Counted from the stretch's first letter, positions 7,659-14,765 are shown. The stretch: DNA of 16,353 bases from JAAURS01 sp031362245 (GCA_031362245.1 JANLSD010000097.1:1-16353), one strand, 5' to 3'. Program-made: numbers and translations. Notes: generated by a model not told the origin, from the letters alone.

Positions 7659-8777
7659 CTAGAGCGAAAGCGACGGTTCTAACCAGCCTCCAAACTCCTC
7701 CACAAACCTCCCCGCCTGAATTGCAGCTCTAATTCGCTGAGTAAAACGCACCAGCTCAGTAATATTATGGATACTCAGTAACGTATAGCCCAACAGCTCC
7801 CGCGATCGCAGCAGATGACTCAGGTAAGCCCGAGTAAAGCTCTGGCAAGTATAGCAAGGGCAACCTGCATCCAACGGCGTAAAATCTTCCCTAAATTTTT
7901 GATTGCGTAGGTTCCAGCGTTCACCCCCCACCAGCGCATTGGCATGTCGCGCCAGCCGTGTAGGAATCACACAGTCGAATAGGTCAATACCTGCGGCGAT
8001 CGCCTGGGCCATTTCCCGATACGTCCCCACCCCCATCAAATAACGGGGCTTATTGGGCGGCAACAACGGCGTCGTCGTCTCCACAATTTTCTGGATCAGC
8101 TCCGACGGTTCCCCCACGCTCACCCCACCGATCGCATAGCCAGGAAGGTCAAACTCAATCAGTGATCGTGCGGATAACTGCCGCAAATCTAAATACACTC
8201 CGCCTTGGACAATCCCAAACAGCGCTTGATCCGTCCGTTGATGGGCTTTAATACATCGATCTAGCCAGTGGGTGGTGCGGTGTAGCGCCGTTTCAACTGT
8301 TTCACGGCTAGCAGGATAAGGTGCACATTCATCAAAGGCCATAATCACATCCGCACCCAGGGCATTCTGGATTTCGATGGATTTTTCCGGCGTCAGATGG
8401 ATGAAGTGACCATCTCGCGGCGATCGAAAGGTCACACCTTCATCATTAATTTCCCGCAGTTCACTTAGGCTAAACACCTGAAACCCACCAGAGTCGGTCA
8501 GAATTGGCCCTTGCCAGTTCATAAAGGTGTGCAGTCCACCGGCCTTCTGCACAATCGATTCACCCGGCTGCAAGTGCAGATGATAGGTATTGGCCAGCAC
8601 CATCTGTGCCCCAGTCTCCGCCAACTGAGCCGGAGTAACGGTCTTCACATTCGCCAACGTGCCCACAGGCATAAACCGTGGGGTTTCCACGATGCCATGA
8701 GGCGTATGAAACACACCCGCCCGCGCTTTAGTATGGGGGCAGCAAGTTTGGCATTCAAATTGAAAAGAATGATTCAT
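7659..8777 (-). CDS. tgt: Queuine/preQ1 tRNA-guanine transglycosylase
   Basis: A 372-residue tRNA-guanine transglycosylase that swaps guanine-34 in GUN anticodons for the queuosine precursor preQ1 by base exchange. The length is normal for the bacterial enzyme. Visible motifs are TDSGGFQVFSL (catalytic Asp95), the substrate segment IMAFDECAPYP, GIVQGGVY, YAIGGVSVGEP, and FDCVIPTR with Asp268 as the expected nucleophile. The C-terminal zinc site is CPCYTC (Cys306, 308, 311) plus His337 in SIHN; the catalytic and zinc residues match the Zymomonas enzyme at a constant offset of 12. The start codon at 8777 directly follows the chlG stop (TAG-ATG with no gap), and there is no good ribosome site of its own, which suggests translational coupling to chlG. 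The gene converges on the HEMLH gene 54 bases away. Confidence 0.97.
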   Translation of the reverse strand: MNHSFQFECQTCCPHTKARAGVFHTPHGIVETPRFMPVGTLANVKTVTPAQLAETGAQMVLANTYHLHLQPGESIVQKAGGLHTFMNWQGPILTDSGGFQVFSLSELREINDEGVTFRSPRDGHFIHLTPEKSIEIQNALGADVIMAFDECAPYPASRETVETALHRTTHWLDRCIKAHQRTDQALFGIVQGGVYLDLRQLSARSLIEFDLPGYAIGGVSVGEPSELIQKIVETTTPLLPPNKPRYLMGVGTYREMAQAIAAGIDLFDCVIPTRLARHANALVGGERWNLRNQKFREDFTPLDAGCPCYTCQSFTRAYLSHLLRSRELLGYTLLSIHNITELVRFTQRIRAAIQAGRFVEEFGGWLEPSLSL

Positions 8778-9809
8778 CTAAACGCCCACATGATGGCCTA
8801 AAGCCAACCCTGCCACCAACATCCCCAGCACCAAAAAGGGCTGAGCGCTGGCCTGATACTTCACATCATTCTTGAGTGGATCTCTCAGGAAATACATATC
8901 CTGGAACGTAATCTGCGGAATGATGAACAACAGCAGAATGGTCGCATACAGATTTTCATGAATATAGATGAGGTATCCTCCCATCGCCGCTTGGAAGATA
9001 TCAATCATGAGCACGCAAATCCAGGCTGCTTTTTGCACCCCAAACATCACGGGCATAGACTGGAGACCGAACTGGCGATCGCCCTCCACACTCTTGAAGT
9101 CATTCACAATGGCAATCCCCAACCCAGCCAAACTATAAAACAGCGTTAACACCACAATCGTTGGGGTTAAAGTGCCGAACAATGCTTGACCCGCCCACCA
9201 CGGCAGCGCAATATAGCTTGCGCCTAACGCATAGCTACCCGCCCAGCCATTTTGCTTCAGCTTCAGGGGCGGTGCAGAGTAAATGTAGGAAATAAACGAG
9301 CCAAATACTGCCAAAGCCAACAAAATGGGAAACTCGTGCCCCGCCCATAGATCCAACCCGTAGGCAACCCCCAACCCAGCCAACAGCAACACCCAAATTT
9401 GGACAATCACCTGAGGCAGCGGAATCGCCCCAGACGGAATGGGGCGGTAAGGCTCATTTACCGCATCAATCTCGCGGTCATAGTACTCATTAATGGTTTG
9501 GGTATAGCCCGCCAGCAACGGCCCAGACATCAGCATGCAGGCCGCAGAAATCAGCGTATTTTCAATGCTCCAGGTGTAGTGTCCCGAAGACGCCGCGCCG
9601 CACACCACACCCCAAATCAGCGGAATCCAAGTAATGGGCTTCATGAGCTGAAGCCGGATTTTCCAAATATTGGTTTCGCCTGACTTAGCACCCTTCATGC
9701 CCAAGAGCTGACGGGTGGTGCTTCCGGCTTGGTCTTCGACCACCTCAAGGGGCGCTGGCACGGGGACAGTCTGGTCTTCGGGCGGGACGGGGTTATCAGA
9801 ATGAGTCAT
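8778..9809 (-). CDS. chlG: Chlorophyll synthase
   Basis: A UbiA-family membrane prenyltransferase that attaches the phytyl or geranylgeranyl chain to chlorophyllide, the last step of chlorophyll a synthesis, in the thylakoid or plasma membrane. The two Asp-rich sites are present: NEYYDREID (Asn107, Asp111, Asp115) followed by EPYRPIPSGAI, and NDFKSVEGD (236-244). About eight or nine membrane segments alternate through the chain, and the end QITFQDMYFLRDPLKNDVKYQASAQPF is split here as QITFQDMYF and DVKYQASAQPF, both typical of cyanobacterial ChlG. Start: the frame is open to 9890, but the conserved part begins at RQLLGMKGA. The promoter at 9899-9928 would put the transcript start close to 9890, so Met at 9809 (343 residues) is chosen. 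Its N-terminal ~25 residues are Pro-rich and variable. It heads a probable two-gene transcript with tgt. Confidence 0.97.
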   Translation of the reverse strand: MTHSDNPVPPEDQTVPVPAPLEVVEDQAGSTTRQLLGMKGAKSGETNIWKIRLQLMKPITWIPLIWGVVCGAASSGHYTWSIENTLISAACMLMSGPLLAGYTQTINEYYDREIDAVNEPYRPIPSGAIPLPQVIVQIWVLLLAGLGVAYGLDLWAGHEFPILLALAVFGSFISYIYSAPPLKLKQNGWAGSYALGASYIALPWWAGQALFGTLTPTIVVLTLFYSLAGLGIAIVNDFKSVEGDRQFGLQSMPVMFGVQKAAWICVLMIDIFQAAMGGYLIYIHENLYATILLLFIIPQITFQDMYFLRDPLKNDVKYQASAQPFLVLGMLVAGLALGHHVGV

Positions 9810-9818
9810 AGCAGTTAA

Positions 9819-9860
9819 GGTGAGAGACCGTTCGGGACATCGTGGCCTGTAGCTCTCACC
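9819..9860 (-). promoter_or_regulatory. Inverted repeat in the chlG 5' leader
   Basis: GGTGAGAG (9819-9826) and its exact complement CTCTCACC (9853-9860) enclose 26 bases. The repeat lies between the predicted transcript start and the chlG start codon, ending 9 bases before the ATG. In the RNA the downstream arm would tie up the region where a ribosome site would be. Whether it folds or regulates anything is inference. Confidence 0.45.
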
Positions 9861-9898
9861 TATTCTGCCAAGTTCTGGCCTACTTTCCAAGGGATCAT

Positions 9899-9928
9899 AT
9901 TATATCCAACCCCTTTTTAAGGGCGCAA
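9899..9928 (-). promoter_or_regulatory. chlG promoter (-35/-10)
   Basis: On the minus strand, TTGCGC (9923-9928) and a perfect TATAAT (9899-9904) are separated by 18 bases. This predicts a start of transcription near 9892 and an ~80-base chlG leader. The spacer contains a small palindrome, CCCTTTTTAAGGG (9911-9923), which touches the -35 box. Confidence 0.65.
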
Positions 9929-9973
9929 GGCATTGTGTCCCTAGGAAACGATCGCCTTTTTGATAGAAATCAC

Positions 9974-10546
9974 CTAACTACAAGAACGATACTTGACGTG
10001 GTAAACCAATCCACGATGGGCCAAATCAAAGGAGTCTACCGTTGCCATCCCTGAACCACGGGCTGTCATGGATGCATTCACGCGCATATTTACACTGTCT
10101 CCACAACGTGTCCAAACATCGGCAACCGTCACTAAACTATCCCGCACGTTGTATTCCGTTTCTCCACGAAATGTACGAGAAAACTGAGGGCCACGAGCAC
10201 CTGCAAAGAAGTATTCAGCTCGGAGATTTCCTGTGGTGGAAGGGGCAACATAACCGCGATAATCCGCATCATAGAGGGAAACTTGGAAGCCTTGAGGCAC
10301 ACGAATAGGGATGCTCAGATTACAGCTTTTACGACTTTGACTTGGGTCGTTTCCAAGGGCCGAAAATTTATCAAATAAGATACTCAATTCTTGACCATCT
10401 GGGCTAACACTGACGCTAGCCGACTGGTCAGGACATCCGCTGCCACCATAGCTTGCGCCTAAAATTTCAACTTTTTGGGCAAACGCAGGGCTTATTGCAG
10501 TGGTCACTAATACAGAGGCAGCAAATAAAGCCTTTGAAACATTCAT
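9974..10546 (-). CDS. Secreted DUF4360-like protein
   Basis: A 190-residue exported protein resembling the DUF4360 family of unknown function, best known from secreted fungal and bacterial proteins. Residues 1-23 are a signal peptide with a clear AFA cleavage site. The mature part has the family pattern GGSGCPDQSASVSVSPDG, LFDKFSA, SCNLSIPIRVPQGFQVSLYDADYRGYV, given here in pieces, then EYFFAG. Four cysteines (38, 75, 148, 189) could form two disulfides. A well-placed ribosome site (AAGGA, 10555-10559) lies 8 bases before the ATG, making this start secure. The gene is transcribed toward chlG but separated from it by the chlG promoter. It diverges from the 10853 gene. No enzymatic motif is visible and the role is unknown. 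Confidence 0.85.
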   Translation of the reverse strand: MNVSKALFAASVLVTTAISPAFAQKVEILGASYGGSGCPDQSASVSVSPDGQELSILFDKFSALGNDPSQSRKSCNLSIPIRVPQGFQVSLYDADYRGYVAPSTTGNLRAEYFFAGARGPQFSRTFRGETEYNVRDSLVTVADVWTRCGDSVNMRVNASMTARGSGMATVDSFDLAHRGLVYHVKYRSCS

Positions 10547-10704
10547 TACGGGTATCCTTGACTTTAGAGGGTTAGTTTTAACAAATACGACACACTGAAG
10601 CGAGGCTGTAACAATAAGCCTTGATTGATGGATCGATAATCCATTGCGTCAGACAAAAAGTAACGCAATCAAAATCAAGAGCTAGACACGAATGCCCTAA
10701 CTCT

Positions 10705-10748
10705 GCAACGCTTTTGAATTGAAATTATTCCTGAAAGCGTTGCTTTTT
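10705..10748 (+). terminator. Terminator-like hairpin in the gap before the 10853 gene
   Basis: GCAACGCTTT (10705-10714) and AAAGCGTTGC (10734-10743) form a perfect 10-base stem with a 19-base loop. The loop contains a further GAAT/ATTC pairing. Five T follow directly (10744-10748), so the terminator polarity is on the plus strand. No rightward gene ends upstream. It could end a small RNA, stop antisense transcription through the DUF4360-like gene, or act as an attenuator for the 10853 gene. Confidence 0.5.
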
Positions 10749-10770
10749 GCTTATGGTTTTATGAAGCCTT

Positions 10771-10799
10771 CCGATTCCAGAAAGTTCCTGCCGATTCCA
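10771..10799 (+). repeat. Two copies of CCGATTCCA spaced 20 bases apart
   Basis: CCGATTCCA occurs at 10771-10779 and again at 10791-10799, exactly 20 bases (about two helical turns) apart, 54 bases before the start of the 10853 gene. The placement suits a binding site for a dimeric regulator. Nothing else identifies a regulator. Confidence 0.4.
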
Positions 10800-10852
10800 A
10801 ATGCTTTAGGATAAGGGATAGCGATCGCCCTTCTATTTGAATCTACGGTTTC

Positions 10853-11431
10853 ATGGTAAAGCGCAAAAAAAGCAAAGGTCTGAAGTGGATCAAAGAGACC
10901 CTTGACCTAAGTCCTGATCATCGTTGGAACTCAAACCCTGGCTACAAGGTATTTGTGGCGGGTCGGGGTGCAGTGCGAATTGATGTGCCAGCAGACTGGG
11001 TTTTTGAGTCAGACGATAAATCCTTTCGGTTTTTAGACGGTGCTCCACCCAATGACAACTGTCGCCTTGAGGTCTCCTTTAATCTGCTGCCGCCCAATGA
11101 CTGGAGCCTATTTCCTCTTAAGCGCACCCTCAAAAAAATTGCGCAGGATGACGAACGCGACCTGATTGAAGTGGGGGAAGTGATCACGGTTCCTCGGCAA
11201 ACGGCCCGCATTGTCTGGATCGAAATTAAGTTTATGGATGAGGTTGAGCATCGCGAAGCGTTCTCTCGGATCTGTGTTGGCATTGGCTCCAATGTCCAGT
11301 GCCTGATCACCTTCGACTTTTGGGTGGATGAGGCCGATAAATTGACGCCCGTGTGGGATGAAGTGATGCGATCGCTCACCCTTGGCCTGTTCATTAGCGA
11401 CCCCAGGACAGGCATGGCCCTTCCTGACTAA
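10853..11431 (+). CDS. Conserved-looking protein of unknown function
   Basis: A 192-residue, probably cytoplasmic protein with a strongly basic head (VKRKKSKGLKW) and no signal peptide or membrane segment. The body reads GRGAVRIDVPADWVFES ... FRFLDGAPPNDNCRLEVS and ends WDEVMRSLTLGL. The pattern of a PADW near the start and W-x(3-6)-SL-x-L near the end recalls small PsbP/DcrB/Mog1-like folds, but this is only a suggestion. Three Cys and no recognisable catalytic motif are present. The frame has good coding character and no rival on the other strand. It starts at ATG 10853 without a clear ribosome site and converges on the pyrophosphorylase gene with a 25-base gap. I do not recognise a function. 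Confidence 0.7.
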   Translation: MVKRKKSKGLKWIKETLDLSPDHRWNSNPGYKVFVAGRGAVRIDVPADWVFESDDKSFRFLDGAPPNDNCRLEVSFNLLPPNDWSLFPLKRTLKKIAQDDERDLIEVGEVITVPRQTARIVWIEIKFMDEVEHREAFSRICVGIGSNVQCLITFDFWVDEADKLTPVWDEVMRSLTLGLFISDPRTGMALPD

Positions 11432-11456
11432 GCAAGCACACATTTTATACGGCAGT

Positions 11457-12626
11457 TTAACCGACTGCTGAACCTTCGGGAATAGGAATCATTTCTTCCA
11501 GGTCAACCTCTAAACTATTCCATCCTTCTTGACGGGCATCTGTAATCAGCCAATCAAGGGCTGCTGCGCGAACGTCAATAGCAGCGCCTGTTTTGTCTAC
11601 GCAATAGCGCCCATATACGAGTTTATCCACCAGTCGAACGTTGGGACCTAAGCGGGAATACTCAAAAATCACGCTATTGTCTACCGTCGCACCGCCGCAA
11701 ATATAGCAGTTGGGACCAATCATGGCAGGGCCAATAATCCGAGCGCCATCCTCAATTCGGGTCATCCCACCAATATAGACGGGACCTTGGATGTCTACTT
11801 TATCCCAATTTACAGATACATTAAGGCCCGTATAAATACCAGGGGCCACCTCTCGGCCTGGAATCGAAACGTTTTTGACTTCTCCTAGCAGCACGCTGCG
11901 GATGGCATGCCAATAGTCCGGTACACGGCCAATATCCACCCACTGAAAATCCATTGCAATGCCGTAGAAGGGTGCGCCCATTTCCACTAGCTTTGGAAAC
12001 AAATCGCCCCCAATGTCATACATACAGTCCGAAGGAATGTAGTTGAGCACCTCCGGTTCAAAAATGTAGATCCCTGTGTTGATATTGTTGCTGAGCGCGT
12101 CTTCTACAGCAGGTTTTTCCTGGAATGCCTTAATCCGGCCTTCGTCGTCCGTCACGACTACGCCATAGCTGGAAACTTCGCTAGGGTCTACGGTTTTCAT
12201 GACGACCGTGGCGATCGCCCCTTTCTTACGATGCCATTCCAGTGCTGCCGTCAGGTCTAGGTCAATCAGGGCATCGCCACATAGCACAACAAAGGTATCG
12301 TCAAAGAAGGGCGAAAAGTCCTGAATGCGACGCATGCCGCCCGCAGATCCGATAGCATCTCCAACCAACTGACCGTTCTCAATCCGGCCTTCAAAGGAGT
12401 AGGCAATTTCCACCCCAAAGCGTTGCCCATCTCGAAAATAATTTTCAATTTCTTCGGCTAAGTGACTAACATTGACCATAATTTGGTCACAGCCATGATT
12501 TCTGAGCAGCTCTACCAAAAATTCCATCACGGGCTTTTGGAGAATTGGAATCATGGGCTTGGGGGTTGTGTAGGTAATTGGACGAACACGGGTTCCCTTC
12601 CCAGCCGCTAAAATCATAGCTTTCAT
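11457..12626 (-). CDS. Sugar-nucleotide pyrophosphorylase with left-handed beta-helix (mannose-1-phosphate guanylyltransferase type)
   Basis: A 389-residue nucleotidyltransferase that makes an NDP-sugar (most likely GDP-mannose) from NTP and a sugar 1-phosphate, feeding cell-surface polysaccharide synthesis. The N-terminal Rossmann-type domain shows the nucleotide loop LAAGKGTRVRPIT with PKPM, the metal-binding CGDA (116-119), FQEKP (168-172), NTGIYIFEP, and WVDIG with Asp231. Residues ~255-345 are hexapeptide-like repeats (VYIGG, ARIIGPAMIG, CYICGGATV, SVIFEYSRLG), the beta-helix tail of the GMPP/GlmU-like subgroup. The ~45-residue C-terminal extension (DVRAAALDWLITDARQEGW) is beyond that helix. 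The exact sugar and base cannot be read from the motifs; glucose-1-phosphate with UTP, dTTP or ATP remains possible. It starts at ATG 12626, with no strong ribosome site. It converges on the 10853 gene. Confidence 0.9.
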   Translation of the reverse strand: MKAMILAAGKGTRVRPITYTTPKPMIPILQKPVMEFLVELLRNHGCDQIMVNVSHLAEEIENYFRDGQRFGVEIAYSFEGRIENGQLVGDAIGSAGGMRRIQDFSPFFDDTFVVLCGDALIDLDLTAALEWHRKKGAIATVVMKTVDPSEVSSYGVVVTDDEGRIKAFQEKPAVEDALSNNINTGIYIFEPEVLNYIPSDCMYDIGGDLFPKLVEMGAPFYGIAMDFQWVDIGRVPDYWHAIRSVLLGEVKNVSIPGREVAPGIYTGLNVSVNWDKVDIQGPVYIGGMTRIEDGARIIGPAMIGPNCYICGGATVDNSVIFEYSRLGPNVRLVDKLVYGRYCVDKTGAAIDVRAAALDWLITDARQEGWNSLEVDLEEMIPIPEGSAVG

Positions 12627-12661
12627 AGGCGCTGATTAATCTCTAGTACGTATATGGATGT

Positions 12662-12720
12662 CTTATAAACGCGGATTTGAAGCAAAGCTTTACATGAGTA
12701 AACCTTTCGATGAGTAAAGT
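12662..12720 (-). promoter_or_regulatory. Candidate promoter and tandem operator upstream of the pyrophosphorylase gene
   Basis: On the minus strand a -10-like TATAAG lies at 12662-12667 with no good -35 box. Directly upstream are two 16-base direct repeats (12689-12704 and 12705-12720) agreeing at 12 of 16 positions and sharing ATGAGTAAA as read on the plus strand. The first copy is also a small palindrome, TTTAC-4-GTAAA. This arrangement is typical of an activator-dependent promoter. The regulator is unknown, and the spacing does not match the RpaB HLR1 site. Confidence 0.4.
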
Positions 12721-12782
12721 TTTTTATCATCATAGTTTACCCGTTTTAGTTTAGACCTGGGGTCGTCTTTGGCACAAGCTTA

Positions 12783-13883
12783 TTACAGGGCATAAATATG
12801 TCCATTAATTAAAAGTCGGGTAATCCCTTTGGCGGAAAGTTGGGTACAGGCAGATCGCAGCATATTGCCATTGGGAACCTTAATAATGCGCTGCGTCCGG
12901 TGGGAAAATCGACGGGCAATACGATGGTTGTCAAACACGGGCAGCGTACAAGACTGAACTTCATCGGCAGGAATTTGACCCAAATCGCCAAAATCCTTGA
13001 GTGGTCTGGTCACTAGCTCTGCGGTTCGATCCACCACGATGTAGCAAATTTTGGGCAACACCGCCTGGGCAAATGGCATGACCTCAAGCATGGTCTCTGG
13101 CTGAAGCTGGAGTGCTCCAGTCAATGAAAATTCTTCAGAATCATCCTCGTCACCATCGTAGTCATCGTCATCAAAGTCGTCACCATCGTCATCAATATCA
13201 TCGTCTTCCTCTTCTTCGACGGTGGTGTTGGCAAAGGAAGACGTTAAGGTTGACCCCAAATCTGTCAAAATGGCGCTCATTTCTTCTTGGGGTGGGGTGA
13301 CGGAGCGGAGTTGGGGCGATAACGGAGCGCCTGCCAAGTCAAGAGTCTGGCTGGATTCTGCTTGAGCACGAAGCGCCGCAATTTTATTGAGATTATCTTC
13401 AAGGGAGTTACCGCTCCAGAGGTGATGGGTCGCGTCTGGAGGCTCTAGATTCGCGTCTCGAATAATTTTTCGGGTGGGTGGCGCAATGGAACGTGACTCA
13501 ATTACGTTGACAGGTACTGGAGGCGCTTCAATGTCTTGGATCGGAGTGCTGGAGATGGCTGGCTTGAGAATGAGCTTCGGTTTTTTATCTAGGATAATAA
13601 CCTTTGCTGCGGGAGCAGGTTCTGGGGCTGGTTCGGGTTGAAAATCACGATCAGCAGGGGGTGCCGCTGTGGACTCTGGGTGAGCCGTTATCGCCTCCGT
13701 GACGCTGAACTCTTCAGCCTTAGACTCCTCAACCCTAGAGTCGGCTGACTGCTTCAATAAGCGTCGAATGGTAGAAGAACTGACTTGATAGCGCTCTGCT
13801 AAGCCAAGAATCGTGTCCTGTTGCTGCTCAAAACAGGACACAATTTCTTGCTTTTCGAGATCAGACAGTTTGCTCCGAGTCAT
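12783..13883 (-). CDS. Helix-turn-helix protein with very acidic linker and conserved-looking C-terminus
   Basis: A 366-residue protein. Residues 5-45 form a Hin/transposase-type helix-turn-helix (LSDLEKQEIVSCFEQ ... LAERYQVSSSTIRRLLKQ), but no transposase or recombinase catalytic domain follows. The middle (50-220) is Pro/Ala/Glu-rich and looks disordered, with PEPAPEPAPAAK and a basic patch KKPKLILKP. Residues 223-251 are almost purely acidic: 23 of 29 are Asp or Glu. The C-terminal ~100 residues are ordered-looking (VLPKICYIVVDRTAELVTRPL ... FSHRTQRIIKVPNGNMLRSACTQL, in parts) and end GHIYAL. It may be a DNA- or nucleoid-associated regulator; the name transposase would mislead. It lies between trmJ-like and pyrophosphorylase genes on the same strand. 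Start ATG 13883, no clear ribosome site. Confidence 0.75.
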   Translation of the reverse strand: MTRSKLSDLEKQEIVSCFEQQQDTILGLAERYQVSSSTIRRLLKQSADSRVEESKAEEFSVTEAITAHPESTAAPPADRDFQPEPAPEPAPAAKVIILDKKPKLILKPAISSTPIQDIEAPPVPVNVIESRSIAPPTRKIIRDANLEPPDATHHLWSGNSLEDNLNKIAALRAQAESSQTLDLAGAPLSPQLRSVTPPQEEMSAILTDLGSTLTSSFANTTVEEEEDDDIDDDGDDFDDDDYDGDEDDSEEFSLTGALQLQPETMLEVMPFAQAVLPKICYIVVDRTAELVTRPLKDFGDLGQIPADEVQSCTLPVFDNHRIARRFSHRTQRIIKVPNGNMLRSACTQLSAKGITRLLINGHIYAL

Positions 13884-13957
13884 TTGAACCTATGGTTACT
13901 GCAAGTGGGTGCAGGAAAACACACGATGGGCTTCCCACACCCTATCCTAGCTTTTGT

Positions 13958-14728
13958 TCAGTCGGTTTTTCCGAGTTCTGAGGGAGTTTTCTGATGGGTT
14001 GCCCACTCAACTTGGCGAAGTATCCCCCGCAGTAAGGCGAGTTCTGATGGGGCAAGCTGCGATCGCAGGGCTATCTGCCGGATTTTCTGCATCCGGCTAG
14101 ATGCGGTGTGGGGGTACAAATAGCCAATATTGAGCAAAACAGAGGATAAATGCTCGATGTATTGATCAATCGCCTCCATCGGGGCTAGATCTAGATTTTC
14201 CTGCACCAAGACGGGGTGCGGCTGGGGTACAGACGGAGTATAGACACTTTGGTAAAGCTCATAGGCGCAGACCGCAACGGCTTGGGCCAAGTTTAGAGAT
14301 GAATAATCTGGCGAACTGGGGATACCTACAAATCGTTGAGCATAGTTGAGTTCCGCGTTGGACAAGCCCCGATCTTCTGGGCCAAAAATCAGGGCAGAGG
14401 GGAGTTCTAGCAGCCAGGGAAGCGCATCACGGGGTGGCTCTAGGGGAGCCGCAGGGACAACATCACGGGGACGGGCAGTGGTGGCGATCGCCCTAAAGCA
14501 TCCCTCTAAAGCCAGCGGGACCGTCGCGACCTGCTGAGCGGTTTCTAGAACATCCGCAGCATGAACCGCCATCTGTCGTGCCTCATCTCCCAAGGGGTCG
14601 CAGTGGGGATTGACTAACACGAGGTTCCGTAACCCCATATTTTTCATCACACGAGCCACGGATCCAATATTGAGTGGCCCTGCGGGTTCTACTAAAACAA
14701 TGCGAATATTGTGCAGTCCTGCGCCCAT
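13958..14728 (-). CDS. trmJ: tRNA 2'-O-methyltransferase, TrmJ-like (SPOUT/TrmH family)
   Basis: A 256-residue SPOUT methyltransferase. All three family motifs are present: PLNIGSVARVMKNMG (Asn20, Arg26), FGPEDRGLSN (115-124) and SLNLAQAV (144-151), the last two building the knotted S-adenosylmethionine pocket. Length, and a C-terminal helical extension (residues ~185-250, RMQKIRQIALRS, ELALLRGILRQVEW), match the TrmJ/LasT subgroup that methylates the ribose at position 32 of some tRNAs. Substrate assignment by family only; another tRNA or rRNA target is possible. The start codon at 14728 is preceded by AAGG only 4 bases away, and it overlaps a 13-base tandem repeat that extends upstream. Neighbours lie on the same strand, 74 bases downstream and 86 upstream. 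Confidence 0.9.
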   Translation of the reverse strand: MGAGLHNIRIVLVEPAGPLNIGSVARVMKNMGLRNLVLVNPHCDPLGDEARQMAVHAADVLETAQQVATVPLALEGCFRAIATTARPRDVVPAAPLEPPRDALPWLLELPSALIFGPEDRGLSNAELNYAQRFVGIPSSPDYSSLNLAQAVAVCAYELYQSVYTPSVPQPHPVLVQENLDLAPMEAIDQYIEHLSSVLLNIGYLYPHTASSRMQKIRQIALRSQLAPSELALLRGILRQVEWATHQKTPSELGKTD

Positions 14729-14765
14729 GAAACCTTGCGATGAAAACTTGTGATGAAACCTGTTT
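14727..14765. repeat. Three 13-base tandem repeats at the trmJ-like start codon
   Basis: Read on the plus strand, ATGAAACCTTGCG (14727-14739), ATGAAAACTTGTG (14740-14752) and ATGAAACCTGTTT (14753-14765) follow one another with no gap. The first two agree at 11 of 13 positions; the third matches the first over its first 9. On the minus strand each unit ends TTTCAT, and the last unit supplies the AT of the start codon. The repeats therefore make up the leader and translation start. Confidence 0.6.

Larger units (their letters stand above)
10547..10852. other. 306-base gap between divergent genes
   Basis: No gene is seen in this gap. On the left it holds the ribosome site of the DUF4360-like gene (10555-10559). 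Next is a cluster of short inverted repeats: GGAT/ATCC around 10630-10642 and ATTGCGT (10643-10649) with ACGCAAT (10663-10669). A terminator-like hairpin (10705-10748), a 9-base direct repeat (10771-10799) and a HIP1 octamer (10821-10828) follow. Promoters for both flanking genes must lie here, but only weak candidates are visible, such as TTCCTG-16-TAGGAT on the plus strand (10785-10812). Confidence 0.6.

Noticed and set aside
7605..7678. Inverted repeat AACCGTCGC/GCGACGGTT between the HEMLH gene and tgt, considered as a terminator
   Set aside because: The loop is about 56 bases, no T-run follows, and the right arm lies inside the tgt coding end, so it is probably chance.
10942..11415. A 157-residue minus-strand frame opposite the 10853 gene
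   Set aside because: Its translation is low-complexity Ser/Arg-rich with no motif, and the plus-strand frame has ordered hydrophobic patterning.
12689..12720. RpaB (HLR1) binding site upstream of the pyrophosphorylase gene
   Set aside because: The repeat period is 16 bases and the half-sites differ from the HLR1 pattern of two closely spaced TTACA elements.
12783..13883. Transposase of an insertion sequence
   Set aside because: Only the helix-turn-helix resembles transposases; there is no DDE domain, no terminal inverted repeats and no target-site duplication.
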